Shown one piece after another: positions 42,092 through 51,287 of a stretch of DNA of 64,000 nt (positions are counted from its first letter, which is position 1; each line of letters starts with the position of its first letter). Under the pieces are notes generated by a model that worked only from the letters and a program-made list of their open reading frames with translations, searched no databases and was not told the DNA's origin. The position numbers and the translations under genes are program-made. Origin of the DNA: Marinimicrobium sp. C6131 (GTDB taxonomy: Bacteria > Pseudomonadota > Gammaproteobacteria > Pseudomonadales > Cellvibrionaceae); assembly GCF_026153455.1 (NCBI RefSeq), contig NZ_CP110629.1:3038001-3102000 (forward strand), given 5' to 3'.

Positions 42092-43081
42092 GGAACTCTC
42101 CTTACTGAGACCAGGTTATTATTGTCGGCACACGAAGTACCGCAAATCATTTACCAGCAATCCGTAAATAGCTGTTGTACGGTTTTGGTTGATCACCACC
42201 GCTGAGCCAGGGGCAGAGTCCCTTACTGTTGTAGTCATTTCCTGCTTCGGCATCCAGACGCTCTCACTCTCCGAAAACCGATCACCGCAAACCCAATTCG
42301 GCGTCCGCTCACACGGCACGGATCTCTAATTACCATTTGGAACAAAAAGTGTACTCTTTATTCCTAAGCACGACTTGCCGCGTCCGATGGCGCTTAGATA
42401 ATCTTCTATGTGCCGCCTAAAACCACACTAGAGTTATAGTGACCATAAATATTAGTCTTCTAGACTATTACACTCCCGCCCATACCTTGTCAACATCCAA
42501 TTGCATAGACGAAACAGTCAGTTATGAGCTCTTGCTGAGTTCTTGTTCAGACTAGTCGGGCCATGACCAAAGCGCAAATAGAAAGAACCGAAAAGTGACC
42601 CGATGCGCAAACACCACTTGTACTACCATAATACTTTTTGAGCATCAGATTTAGGTCTGCCACCATCCGCAAACGCGCTCCCACACCGGACCAAAACTCC
42701 AGAGCCGCGCTTGCCTCATTCTCGCGCACCTCAAACCCTACCCGCCGTACCAACTTGGCGCACGCTTTGTGTCGCCATGCCCGCGCTTGAGGCAACTGCC
42801 CCAGGATTATGCTGATCCACAATGATGCACCCCTCTGTTTTTCGATCCACCGATGTGCAAATGAACCAATCCTCGCTTCATTTACGGGAAATTTCCTCAA
42901 TCTATTCAAACTTCGCTTCCTTGGCACAGCTTTTGAATACACCAACACGTGCACCCGACATTCAGTTGTCCCCATAGTTTGCGATCGTGAGCCAAGCCTT
43001 CTGACTGTTCCTGTCGCCCATTCAGCGACCCGGAACGATCAGTTCCGTCATCCGTGTTGTTTCACTTCTCAGGAGTCAATA
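42092..43081. promoter_or_regulatory. Long intergenic region between TonB receptor 2 and nrtA
   Basis: About 990 bp of lower-GC sequence with no gene I can support. It must contain the leftward receptor promoter and the rightward nrt promoter; a sigma-54-like element is at 42922-42937. A short hairpin CGGAAC/GTTCCG lies near 43034-43050 in the nrtA leader. A 142-codon leftward frame (42547-42975) lacks family similarity and a ribosome site and is not called. Confidence 0.5.
42922..42937 (+). promoter_or_regulatory. Sigma-54-like promoter upstream of nrtA
   Basis: TGGCAC-N5-TTGAA with the GG at -24 (42923-42924) correctly spaced from the -12 G (42935). The -12 element is TTGA rather than TTGC, one mismatch. 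A nitrogen-regulated (NtrC-type) nitrate transporter would fit. Confidence 0.45.
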
Positions 43082-44503
43082 ATGAACACATTTTCTGACG
43101 CGCTTCGCTCTTTGCGTCGCTCATTACGCCGCCCTCTATCTTATTTATTCTGTCCGATCTCAAAACGGTTAGGCGTTGCGTTTATTGCTTTAATAAGCCA
43201 CTCCACACTGGCCGTAGGACCACCAGAGAAAGCAGACCTGCGGTTTGGCTTTATCAAGCTGACCGATATGGCTCCTTTGGCCATTGCACTGGAAAAAGGG
43301 TACTTCGAGGATGAAGGTCTTTTTGTCGAGTTGGAAGCCCAGGCGAACTGGAAGGTGTTATTGGACGGTGTCATCGACGGACAGTTGGACGGTGCTCATA
43401 TGCTGGCCGGCCAGCCACTGGCCGCTACCATAGGCTACGGCACCAAAGCCGATATCATCACACCTTTTTCTATGGACCTGAACGGCAATGGTATTACCGT
43501 TTCCAACCAGGTTTGGGAGGCAATAAAGCCCCACCTACCAACCGACGCGGATGGAACAATACAACACCCGATCCACGCCGATGTCCTGAAACCGGTCATT
43601 GAATCCATGGCCAAAAATGGTGAAAGCTTCAAAATGGGAATGGTGTTTCCCGTGTCCACACACAACTATGAGCTGCGCTACTGGCTCGCCGCCGGCGGTA
43701 TACACCCGGGCTTCTACGCTCCCCACAAAGGTGACACGTCAGGACAGAAACAGGCCCAAGCCTTCTTGAGTGTAACGCCGCCACCCCAGATGCCTTCGAC
43801 GCTTGAAGCAGGCACTATCCACGGCTACTGCGTCGGTGAACCCTGGAATCAACAGGCGGTTTTCAAAGGCATCGGTGTACCCGTCATCACGGATTACGAA
43901 ATCTGGAAAAACAATCCCGAAAAAGTATTTGGGATAACCCGGGAGTTCTCCGAAAAGTACCCCAACACCACCATCCGCCTGACCAAGGCGCTGATTCGGG
44001 CGGCCAGATGGTTGGACGCGGACGACAATGCCAACCGGGAGGAAGCGTCGAAAATTCTTTCTCAGCCCTACTACGTCGGTGCCGACTATGAAGTGATTGC
44101 CAATTCCATGACCGGCACGTTCGAGTATGAGAAAGGCGATACCCGAGAGGTGCCCGACTTCAATGTATTCTTCCGCCACAACGCGACCTACCCTTATTAC
44201 TCGGACGCCATCTGGTACCTCACGCAGATGCGACGCTGGGGGCAGATCAGCGAATCCAAACCAGATCAGTGGTACTTCGACGTAGCCCGGCAGGTATATC
44301 GCCCGGACATTTACGCGCAGGCGGCCCAGGCGCTTATTGCAGAGGATTATGCCGACGCCACTGAGTTCCCTGACTTCGCCAGTGAGTCCGGCTTCAAGCC
44401 CCCGCAGGATGACTTCCTGGATGGCGTTACTTACGACGGGACAAAACCGACCGACTACATCGAATCACTGGAAATCGGTCTGAAACAGAACGACACCCTG
44501 TAG
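43082..44503 (+). CDS. nrtA: Nitrate-type ABC transporter substrate-binding protein
   Basis: 473 residues from the ATG at 43082 with AGGAGT 6 bp upstream; the frame extends further upstream without a ribosome site. A long N-terminus leads to a Sec-type signal (LGVAFIALISHSTLAVG, about 30-46). The CmpA/NrtA fold follows: LRFGFIKLTDMAPLAIALEKGYF, HMLAGQPLAA, and IHGYCVGEPWNQ. It binds nitrate/nitrite, or possibly cyanate or bicarbonate, in the periplasm. Nitrate is favoured by the NrtB-like permease and the neighbouring nap operon. Confidence 0.85.
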   Translation: MNTFSDALRSLRRSLRRPLSYLFCPISKRLGVAFIALISHSTLAVGPPEKADLRFGFIKLTDMAPLAIALEKGYFEDEGLFVELEAQANWKVLLDGVIDGQLDGAHMLAGQPLAATIGYGTKADIITPFSMDLNGNGITVSNQVWEAIKPHLPTDADGTIQHPIHADVLKPVIESMAKNGESFKMGMVFPVSTHNYELRYWLAAGGIHPGFYAPHKGDTSGQKQAQAFLSVTPPPQMPSTLEAGTIHGYCVGEPWNQQAVFKGIGVPVITDYEIWKNNPEKVFGITREFSEKYPNTTIRLTKALIRAARWLDADDNANREEASKILSQPYYVGADYEVIANSMTGTFEYEKGDTREVPDFNVFFRHNATYPYYSDAIWYLTQMRRWGQISESKPDQWYFDVARQVYRPDIYAQAAQALIAEDYADATEFPDFASESGFKPPQDDFLDGVTYDGTKPTDYIESLEIGLKQNDTL

Positions 44504-44563
44504 TTTGGCATTTATATCTGTTGGGCGTCGCAGAGCGCCCTACCTGACCCGGAGGACGTCACC

Positions 44564-45550
44564 ATGACTTCCACAGCCTTTCAGAAACCCAGGTGGTTTC
44601 GCTGGCCCATCAGCGGCGACCGGCTGACGAACATCGTCAGCGCCATCACCTTGCCCTTGATTGGGTTGGCACTTTTTATCGGCGTCTGGCACATCGGCGC
44701 CCAGCAGGTGAACACCTCACTGGGCACCTTTCCCGGGCCCGCTGCCGTCTTTGAGCAGTGGCAGAACCTGATCGATGAACACCAGGCGGAGAATCTTCGG
44801 GCGCAAGCGTTCTACGAACGACAGGAAAAGCGTCACGATCGGCAACTGGACAAGAACCCGAATGCACAGCTCACCTTTCGGGACTACAACCGTCGTCCGA
44901 CATTTTTCGATCAGATAGTTACCAGCCTGTTTACGGTGATGACCGGTTTTCTTCTGGCTACCGCGGTGGCTATTCCATTGGGGATAGCCATCGGCCTGAG
45001 CACTACTACCTATAGGGCAATCAATCCGATCATCCAGATATTCAAACCGGTATCGCCCTTGGCATGGCTACCCCTCGTTACCATGGTGGTGAGCGCGGTT
45101 TACGTCAGCGATGACCCGATGTTTGAAAAGTCTTTTATCACCTCGGTGATTACCGTAGCGCTGTGCAGCATCTGGCCAACCCTGATCAACACCGCCGTGG
45201 GCACCGCCAGCGTTAACAGCGACCTGCTCAATGTCAGTCGGGTGCTGAGCCTGAGCTGGTTTACTCATGTAAAAGCCATTGTGCTGCCTTCTGCCATTCC
45301 CATGATGTTTACCGGGCTTCGGCTGTCACTGGGTATTGCCTGGATGGTATTGATTGCTGCGGAAATGCTCGCCCAAAACCCGGGGCTGGGAAAATTTGTC
45401 TGGGACGAATTCCAGAACGGGTCCTCCAACTCCCTCGGACGCATTTGCGTCGCAGTATTGATGATCGGGTTCATCGGCTTTTTGCTGGACCGTTTTCTGC
45501 TGCTGATTCAGAGCCGCGTCAACTGGGATAAAACAGCGATCTCTCGCTAA
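44564..45550 (+). CDS. nrtB: Nitrate-type ABC transporter permease
   Basis: 328 residues with about six to seven membrane helices and the binding-protein-dependent permease domain (about 120-325). A hydrophilic insert of about 60 residues after the first helix (ENLRAQAFYERQEKRHDRQ to YNRRPTFFDQI) is characteristic of proteobacterial NrtB homologues. The EAA-like loop is near LLNVSRVLSLSWFTHVKAI. It lies 60 bp after nrtA, GGAGG upstream. Confidence 0.87.
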   Translation: MTSTAFQKPRWFRWPISGDRLTNIVSAITLPLIGLALFIGVWHIGAQQVNTSLGTFPGPAAVFEQWQNLIDEHQAENLRAQAFYERQEKRHDRQLDKNPNAQLTFRDYNRRPTFFDQIVTSLFTVMTGFLLATAVAIPLGIAIGLSTTTYRAINPIIQIFKPVSPLAWLPLVTMVVSAVYVSDDPMFEKSFITSVITVALCSIWPTLINTAVGTASVNSDLLNVSRVLSLSWFTHVKAIVLPSAIPMMFTGLRLSLGIAWMVLIAAEMLAQNPGLGKFVWDEFQNGSSNSLGRICVAVLMIGFIGFLLDRFLLLIQSRVNWDKTAISR

Positions 45551-45564
45551 CCAAGGAGTTTGAT

Positions 45565-46416
45565 ATGAGTCAAGTTCACCTCGAATTAACCCAGGTCGGG
45601 ATCGATTTCCCCACCCCCAAGGGTCCGTTCAACGCACTCAGGGATGTAAACTTGAAAATCGATCAGGGCGAGTTTGTTTCGCTGATCGGCCACTCAGGCT
45701 GTGGTAAATCCACGGTACTCAATATTGTCGCCGGTCTGTATCAAGCCACCAGTGGTGGCGTGGTGCTCAATGGCAGGGAAGTGAACTCTCCTGGACCCGA
45801 GCGTGCGGTGGTGTTTCAGAATCACTCGCTGCTTCCCTGGCTGACGGTTTACGACAATGTCGCTCTCGCGGTCAAGCAGGTCTTCAAGGGTCAGAAGTCC
45901 AGGGCGAAAATGCGTGACTGGATAGAACACAACCTGGCACTGGTTCAGATGACCCACGCCATGCACAAGCGCCCCGGAGAAATTTCCGGCGGCATGAAAC
46001 AACGGGTCGGCATTGCCAGGGCGCTGGCCATGGAGCCGCAGGTACTGCTGATGGATGAACCTTTCGGCGCGCTCGATGCACTGACCCGCGCACACCTTCA
46101 GGACTCACTGATGGACATTCAGGCCACTCTGGGCAACACGGTCATCATGATCACCCACGATGTGGATGAGGCGGTTTTACTGTCCGACCGGATTGTGATG
46201 ATGACCAACGGCCCATCAGCCACCATCGGAGAAGTTCTTCCTCTCTCCCTGGAACGCCCGCGGAGCCGACTCGAGCTGGTGGACAGCCCCGAGTACAACG
46301 AATGTCGCAGTGCCGTTCTGCGTTTTCTATACGAGAAACAGAAAAAGATTGAATCCATTGACGCCAAACGAAAGGCCAAAAAAAGTTGGGCGCAAAAATT
46401 GAGAATTACCGGCTAG
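45565..46416 (+). CDS. Nitrate-type ABC transporter ATP-binding protein
   Basis: 283 residues, one ABC domain: Walker A GHSGCGKST, Q-loop VFQNHSLLPWL, signature ISGGMKQRVGIARAL, Walker B LLMDEPFGALDAL and H-loop ITHDVDEA. It is of the NrtC/NrtD/SsuB type but without the fused NrtC sensor domain, so a homodimer probably energises NrtB. It follows nrtB by 14 bp; an AAGGAG ribosome site precedes the ATG. Confidence 0.88.
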   Translation: MSQVHLELTQVGIDFPTPKGPFNALRDVNLKIDQGEFVSLIGHSGCGKSTVLNIVAGLYQATSGGVVLNGREVNSPGPERAVVFQNHSLLPWLTVYDNVALAVKQVFKGQKSRAKMRDWIEHNLALVQMTHAMHKRPGEISGGMKQRVGIARALAMEPQVLLMDEPFGALDALTRAHLQDSLMDIQATLGNTVIMITHDVDEAVLLSDRIVMMTNGPSATIGEVLPLSLERPRSRLELVDSPEYNECRSAVLRFLYEKQKKIESIDAKRKAKKSWAQKLRITG

Positions 46417-46483
46417 CTCCTCTTTAGACAAAAACACCCTGTACACAACCCATTACCCGATTACAGAACTGGAGAAACCTGCA

Positions 46484-47668
46484 ATGCACAGAATGACTTA
46501 CCCCCTGAGCGCCTCGCTCGCCCTCTGCCTGAGCGCCCCGGCCGCCGTTGCACAAAACGGTATTGTCGAAGCCCTGCAAAGCGGCGATACCCAGCTGCAT
46601 CTGCGCACCCGCTTCGAGGATGTGGACCAGGACGGCGTGGAAGGCGCCAGCGCCTTTACCCAGAAAACCCGCCTGACCTATGCCTCCGGCCGCTATGAAG
46701 GCTTCAGCCTGCTGCTGGAGATGGACGACACCACCGCAATCACCGACGTCGACTACAACGACGGCACCGGTATCAATCCGGGCACTGCCGTCATCGCCGA
46801 CCCGGAAGGTACGGAGATCAATCAGTCCTACCTGGCTTATCAGGCTGGCGCCACCCAGGTTAAATATGGACGCCAGCGCATTCTGCTGGATAATCAGCGC
46901 TTTGTCGGTGGCGTCGGCTGGCGCCAGAACGAGCAGACCTACGATGGCTTTTCGGTCAGCAGCAAAGCGGTGGACCAGTTCGAGCTGTTCTACGCCTATG
47001 TGCACAACGTGAACCGCATTTTTGGTGAGAGCGTGGCCGGTGGCGATCACAAGCATCAGAGCCATCTGCTCAACGGCAAATACACGGGGCTGAATGCCGG
47101 CACCCTGGTGGCCTACGCCTACCTGCTGGACAACGAGACGGCGCCGGGGCTGGCCAGTGATACCCTGGGGTTGCGCTGGCAGGGCACCCTCAACGAGACC
47201 TTCAGCTACAACCTGGAGTACGCCACCCAAAGTGAGGCGGGCGACAACCCGACCGACTATTCCGCACGCTACCTGATGGCCGAAGGGCTGGCCAAGGTGG
47301 AGGGATTCAATCTCAAACTGGGCTACGAGGTGCTGGGCTCGGATGATGGCGCCGCGGCGTTCGCCACACCCCTGGCCACGCTGCACGCCTTCCAGGGCTG
47401 GACAGACAAGTTTTTGGCAACGCCCGCCACCGGGGTAGAGGATATGTACTTCAGTGTGGGGCGACCGGTCGGGCCCGTGAACCTGACGCTGGTGTATCAC
47501 GACCTGAGCGCCAATGAGGGGGATGCCGATTATGGCTCGGAACTCGGGCTGGTGGCCGGCACCAAGGTGGGTCCGGTGGGGCTGACGCTGAAGTACGCGG
47601 ACTACAGCGCCGATGAGTTCGCCACCGACACCCGCAAACTGTGGTTGATGGCGGCTGCCACTTTCTAA
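46484..47668 (+). CDS. Outer-membrane beta-barrel porin (alginate-export-like)
   Basis: 394 residues with a signal peptide ending APAAVAQ. It consists of alternating amphipathic strands (QLHLRTRFEDVDQDG, TQVKYGRQRILLDNQRFVGGVGW) and ends in Phe (LMAAATF), the outer-membrane insertion signal. The pattern YGRQRILLDNQRFVG is typical of the alginate_exp/OprE-like porins. Its place 67 bp after the ABC ATPase suggests it opens the outer membrane for nitrate, an inference from context. Confidence 0.78.
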   Translation: MHRMTYPLSASLALCLSAPAAVAQNGIVEALQSGDTQLHLRTRFEDVDQDGVEGASAFTQKTRLTYASGRYEGFSLLLEMDDTTAITDVDYNDGTGINPGTAVIADPEGTEINQSYLAYQAGATQVKYGRQRILLDNQRFVGGVGWRQNEQTYDGFSVSSKAVDQFELFYAYVHNVNRIFGESVAGGDHKHQSHLLNGKYTGLNAGTLVAYAYLLDNETAPGLASDTLGLRWQGTLNETFSYNLEYATQSEAGDNPTDYSARYLMAEGLAKVEGFNLKLGYEVLGSDDGAAAFATPLATLHAFQGWTDKFLATPATGVEDMYFSVGRPVGPVNLTLVYHDLSANEGDADYGSELGLVAGTKVGPVGLTLKYADYSADEFATDTRKLWLMAAATF

Positions 47669-47680
47669 TCGATCGATTCG

Positions 47681-47914
47681 TCAGGCGTTATCTTCCGGGC
47701 CCAGTTCCTCATCAATCAGCCCGATCACGGTGCCCACACCGTTTTCGCGCAACCGCTCCAGGAGCTGGGCCAGGTCGTCGACTCGCTGCGGGTCAAGCAG
47801 CCCCGCCTCGTCGGGCACCAAGCGGCCTTTGTCGATCATCCGCTGTACGAAGGCCTCGCTGGCATTCAACCGCTCGGCGGCGGCCGCTTTCGTCATACCT
47901 TGTGTCACATTCAC
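47681..47914 (-). CDS. Small helix-turn-helix-like protein
   Basis: 77 residues, probably from a GTG at 47914. TKAAAAERLNASEAFVQRMIDKGRL looks like the DNA-recognition half of an excisionase/MerR-like helix-turn-helix; the C-terminal half is helical and acidic. It is convergent with the porin (12-bp gap) and divergent from gmk. No family recognised with certainty. Confidence 0.55.
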   Translation of the reverse strand: MNVTQGMTKAAAAERLNASEAFVQRMIDKGRLVPDEAGLLDPQRVDDLAQLLERLRENGVGTVIGLIDEELGPEDNA

Positions 47915-48054
47915 CTCATTGGTCGTTTTTCACCGGAGCACGGTCGATGAACCCCGGTTAAAGCTGTGTCATAATGCCGTTTTTTAGCGCCAAAGTCGCC
48001 CTGCATTGCCGGCGTTACCCACTTAACCCAGACCGACCCGAGAAGAGCAGCTTC

Positions 48055-48672
48055 ATGAGCAGCAAAGGCATTCTCTACACCGTTTCCGCCCCCTCCGGTG
48101 CGGGCAAAACCAGCCTGGTCAACGCCCTGGTGAAATCCAGCCCGGAAGTCTGTGTCTCGGTGTCCCACACCACCCGCCCCATGCGTCCCGGCGAGCAGGA
48201 TGGCGTAAACTACCACTTTGTGGACCACGCCCGCTTTGAAGCCATGCTCGCCGAGGGTGCTTTTCTGGAGCATGCCCAGGTGTTCAGCAACCTCTACGGC
48301 ACCTCCCGTCACTGGGTGGAAGATACCCTCAACCAGGGGCTGGACGTCATCCTGGAAATCGACTGGCAGGGCGCCCGGCAGGTTCGCGAGCAGCTGCAGG
48401 ACACCGTCAGCCTGTTCATTCTGCCCCCGTCGCTGGCGGCCCTGCGCCAGCGCCTGACCGGCCGCGGTCAGGACCAGCCGGAGGTCATTGAAGCCCGTAT
48501 GAACGAGGCCATCAACGAAATCTCCCACTACCGGGACGCGGACTATCTGATCATCAACGATGACTTCACCACCGCACTGGCCCAGTTCCAGGCCCTGATC
48601 ACCAGCCAGCACCTTAGACGCGACCGGCAGGAACAGGTTCACAAAGCCATGCTGGACGAGTTATTGGGCTGA
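48055..48672 (+). CDS. gmk: Guanylate kinase
   Basis: 205 residues from the ATG at 48055 (MSSKGILYTVSAPSGAGKT), which places the P-loop APSGAGKTS at residues 12-20 as expected. GMP-binding residues SHTTRPMRPGE and the EIDWQGA block are present. It phosphorylates GMP to GDP. The gmk-rpoZ-spoT order is the standard gammaproteobacterial arrangement, linking guanine nucleotide supply with (p)ppGpp metabolism. Confidence 0.97.
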   Translation: MSSKGILYTVSAPSGAGKTSLVNALVKSSPEVCVSVSHTTRPMRPGEQDGVNYHFVDHARFEAMLAEGAFLEHAQVFSNLYGTSRHWVEDTLNQGLDVILEIDWQGARQVREQLQDTVSLFILPPSLAALRQRLTGRGQDQPEVIEARMNEAINEISHYRDADYLIINDDFTTALAQFQALITSQHLRRDRQEQVHKAMLDELLG

Positions 48673-48698
48673 CGCACAGCGCGCAAATTGTGTACAAT
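48669..48698 (+). promoter_or_regulatory. Putative sigma-70 promoter for rpoZ-spoT
   Basis: -35 CTGACG (48669-48674) and -10 TACAAT (48693-48698), spacer 18 bp, lying across and just after the gmk stop. Confidence 0.45.
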
Positions 48699-48794
48699 AT
48701 CCGGTCCGATTCCCGAATTTCCCGGCGCCGGCGCCCGGACCCCTTGAAGGTCCAGGATACCGACGCCATATCAATACTGTGAGTACGAGACACT

Positions 48795-49070
48795 ATGGCA
48801 CGTATTACCGTTGAAGATTGCTTGGATCACGTCGACAACCGTTTCGAACTGGTGATGGTCAGCGCCAAGCGCGCCCGCCAGCTCGCCGTGGGCGGCAAGG
48901 ATCCGCATGTTCCCGAAGAGAACGACAAGCCGACCGTGATCGCGCTGCGCGAAATCGAGGAAGGTTTTATTGACGCCAGTATCCTGCTGGAAGCCGACGA
49001 GCCCATCCGCCAGGAGGCACCCAGCGCCGAACACATTCAGGAGACTGAGGCCCAACCCGGCAACGAGTAA
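48795..49070 (+). CDS. rpoZ: RNA polymerase omega subunit
   Basis: 91 residues. The conserved N-terminus ARITVEDCLDHVDNRFELV and the helix KRARQLAVGG are typical of omega, which aids polymerase assembly and forms one ppGpp-binding site. The acidic C-terminal tail is variable among relatives. It is followed by spoT after 57 bp containing a hairpin. Confidence 0.98.
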   Translation: MARITVEDCLDHVDNRFELVMVSAKRARQLAVGGKDPHVPEENDKPTVIALREIEEGFIDASILLEADEPIRQEAPSAEHIQETEAQPGNE

Positions 49071-49127
49071 GCGCCTCACCATTTAGTACCGGCCGGGTCC
49101 GAGCCCGGCCTCATTTGGAGTAAGGCC

Positions 49128-51236
49128 TTGCAGACGATCGAAGCCTTGAGTCACAGGCTTTCATCCTACCTCGAGTACAGCCAAATCAATTTGGTGAAGC
49201 GGGCCTACTTTTACGCGGAACAAGCCCACGACGGCCAACGGCGCCGAAGCGGCGAAGCCTACATTACCCACCCCCTGGCCGTCGCCGACATCCTGGCCAG
49301 CATGCACATGGACCATCAGAGCCTGATGGCCGCCATGCTGCACGATGTGATCGAAGACACCGGCATCAGCAAAAAAGCCATCGCCAAGCAGTTTGGCGAT
49401 ACCGTGGCCGAGCTGGTGGATGGGGTGAGCAAGCTGACCCAGATCGAGTTTGAATCCCACGCCGAAAAGCAGGCCGAGAACTTTCAGAAAATGGCCCTGG
49501 CCATGGCCAACGATTTGCGGGTCATTCTGGTGAAACTGGCGGACCGGCTGCACAATATGCGCACCCTGGGGGCCATGCCGCCTCACAAGAAACGTCGTAT
49601 CGCCAAGGAAACCCTGGAGATTTACGCGCCTATCGCCCACCGTCTGGGTATGAACGACATCCGCCTGGAGTTCGAAGACCGCGGCTTCTACGCCATGTAC
49701 CCCCTGCGGGCCAGCCGGCTGCAGGCGGCCCTGAAAACCGCCCGGGGCAACCGCAAGGAACTGGTCGAGCAGATTCAGACCGCCATCGAGAAGCGGCTGG
49801 AACGGGAAGGGCTGATCGCCATGGTGATCGGCCGGGAAAAGCATCTGTACAGCATCTACGAGAAGATGCGCCAGAAAAAAAAGTACTTCAAGGAAATCAT
49901 GGATGTTTACGCCTTCCGCATCATCGTGGACAGCGTGGACACCTGTTATCGGGTCCTCGGCGTCATTCACAACCTGTACAAACCCATCGCCGGAGAGTTC
50001 AAGGACTATATCGCCATCCCCAAGGCCAATGGTTACCAGTCTTTGCACACGGTACTACTGGGTATGCACGGCGTACCGATAGAGGTGCAAATCCGCACCA
50101 AGGAAATGGACGAAATGGCCAACAACGGCATCGCCGCCCATTTCCTGTACAAGAATAGCGGTGACGAGAGCATCAGCCACAGTCGCGCCCGCCAATGGGT
50201 TCAGGGCCTGCTGGAGATGCAGCGTCGGGCGGGCGACTCGCTGGAGTTCATTGAGAACGTCAAAATCGACCTGTTCCCCGACGAAGTCTACGTGTTCACC
50301 CCGAAAGGACGCATTGTCGAATTGCCCCACGGGGCCACGCCGATTGACTTCGCCTACGCGGTACACACCGACATTGGCCACAACTGCGTCGCCTGCCGGA
50401 TCAACGGCCGGCTCGCGCCCCTGTCTCAGCCGCTGCAGAGTGGCCAGAAGGTCAATATCATTACCTCGCAAGGGGCCCAGCCCAACCCCAACTGGCTCAA
50501 TTTTGCCGTGTCCGGCAAGGCCCGTAGCGCCATCCGCCACTTCCTCAAGCACCAGCGCCACCACCAGTCGGTCGCCTTGGGCAAGCGGCTGCTCAGCCGC
50601 TCCCTGGGGGAAGTCGGCCTCAAACTGGACCAATTGAGCGAAGAGCAGGAAAAGCAGCTGCTCACCGCCACCCAGATGAAGTCCATGGAGGACCTGCTCG
50701 AGGATATTGGCCTGGGCAACCGGGTCGCCCAGGCCGTGGCCAAGCTGCTGCAGCCGGACGCCGAGGTCAATCCCCCCAGCGGCAGCATCTACTCACCGCT
50801 GACCATCGATTCCGCCGAAGGCATGATGATCACCTTCGCCCGCTGTTGTCGCCCCATCCCGGGGGATCCGATCATCGGTCACATCAGCTCGGGTAAGGGC
50901 CTGGTGGTCCACCAGGACACCTGCCGCAACATTACCGAGCTGCGCCACAAGCCGGAGAAAATCAGCTACGTGAACTGGGCGCCCACGGTCACCGGCGAGT
51001 TCCTGGTGGACGTGCGGGTGGAAGTGGAGTCCGAGCGCGGTATCATCGCCACCCTGGCCACCCGGGTGACCGAGCAGGGCGGCTCCATCGAGCACATCAA
51101 GGTCAACGAACGGGACGCCCACAACAGCGTCATCAACCTGTGTATTGGCGTACACAACCGCATCCATCTGGCCAATATCATGCGCCGGGTGCGCAATTTG
51201 AGCTTTGTGCTGCGGATCAATCGAGCGAAGAACTGA
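49128..51236 (+). CDS. spoT: SpoT, bifunctional (p)ppGpp synthetase/hydrolase
   Basis: 702 residues, probably from a TTG at 49128 with GGAG upstream. The hydrolase HD domain is intact (HDVIEDT near residue 72; KLADRLHNMRTLGA), which distinguishes SpoT from hydrolase-dead RelA. The synthetase domain (about 230-340) has GREKHLYSIYEKM and IPKANGYQSLHT. TGS (about 385-450) and a C-terminal ACT domain (about 625-700) follow. It balances alarmone levels during starvation. Confidence 0.96.
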   Translation: MQTIEALSHRLSSYLEYSQINLVKRAYFYAEQAHDGQRRRSGEAYITHPLAVADILASMHMDHQSLMAAMLHDVIEDTGISKKAIAKQFGDTVAELVDGVSKLTQIEFESHAEKQAENFQKMALAMANDLRVILVKLADRLHNMRTLGAMPPHKKRRIAKETLEIYAPIAHRLGMNDIRLEFEDRGFYAMYPLRASRLQAALKTARGNRKELVEQIQTAIEKRLEREGLIAMVIGREKHLYSIYEKMRQKKKYFKEIMDVYAFRIIVDSVDTCYRVLGVIHNLYKPIAGEFKDYIAIPKANGYQSLHTVLLGMHGVPIEVQIRTKEMDEMANNGIAAHFLYKNSGDESISHSRARQWVQGLLEMQRRAGDSLEFIENVKIDLFPDEVYVFTPKGRIVELPHGATPIDFAYAVHTDIGHNCVACRINGRLAPLSQPLQSGQKVNIITSQGAQPNPNWLNFAVSGKARSAIRHFLKHQRHHQSVALGKRLLSRSLGEVGLKLDQLSEEQEKQLLTATQMKSMEDLLEDIGLGNRVAQAVAKLLQPDAEVNPPSGSIYSPLTIDSAEGMMITFARCCRPIPGDPIIGHISSGKGLVVHQDTCRNITELRHKPEKISYVNWAPTVTGEFLVDVRVEVESERGIIATLATRVTEQGGSIEHIKVNERDAHNSVINLCIGVHNRIHLANIMRRVRNLSFVLRINRAKN

Positions 51237-51244
51237 AGCCTAGG

Positions 51245-51284
51245 CCCCTTCTGGCAGGCGCCAAGGGCCTGTCGGAAGGGGTTT
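51245..51284 (+). terminator. Hairpin terminator after spoT
   Basis: CCCCTTC/GAAGGGG outer stem and GGCAGGC/GCCTGTC inner stem (one G-U), 7-nt loop, followed by TTTCC. The T-run is short. It separates spoT from the convergent GH2 gene and may serve both. Confidence 0.5.
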
Positions 51285-51287
51285 CCG

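Noticed and set aside
42547..42975. 142-codon leftward frame upstream of nrtA
   Set aside because: No ribosome site, no similarity, and it would cover the predicted nrt promoter; left as non-coding.
46424..47500. 358-codon frame antisense to the porin
   Set aside because: Shadow frame; the sense strand encodes a signal peptide and a barrel ending in Phe.
49091..49110. GGCCGGG/CCCGGCC hairpin between rpoZ and spoT as a terminator
   Set aside because: No T-tract follows on either strand and spoT is normally co-transcribed with rpoZ; more likely an RNA structure near the spoT start.
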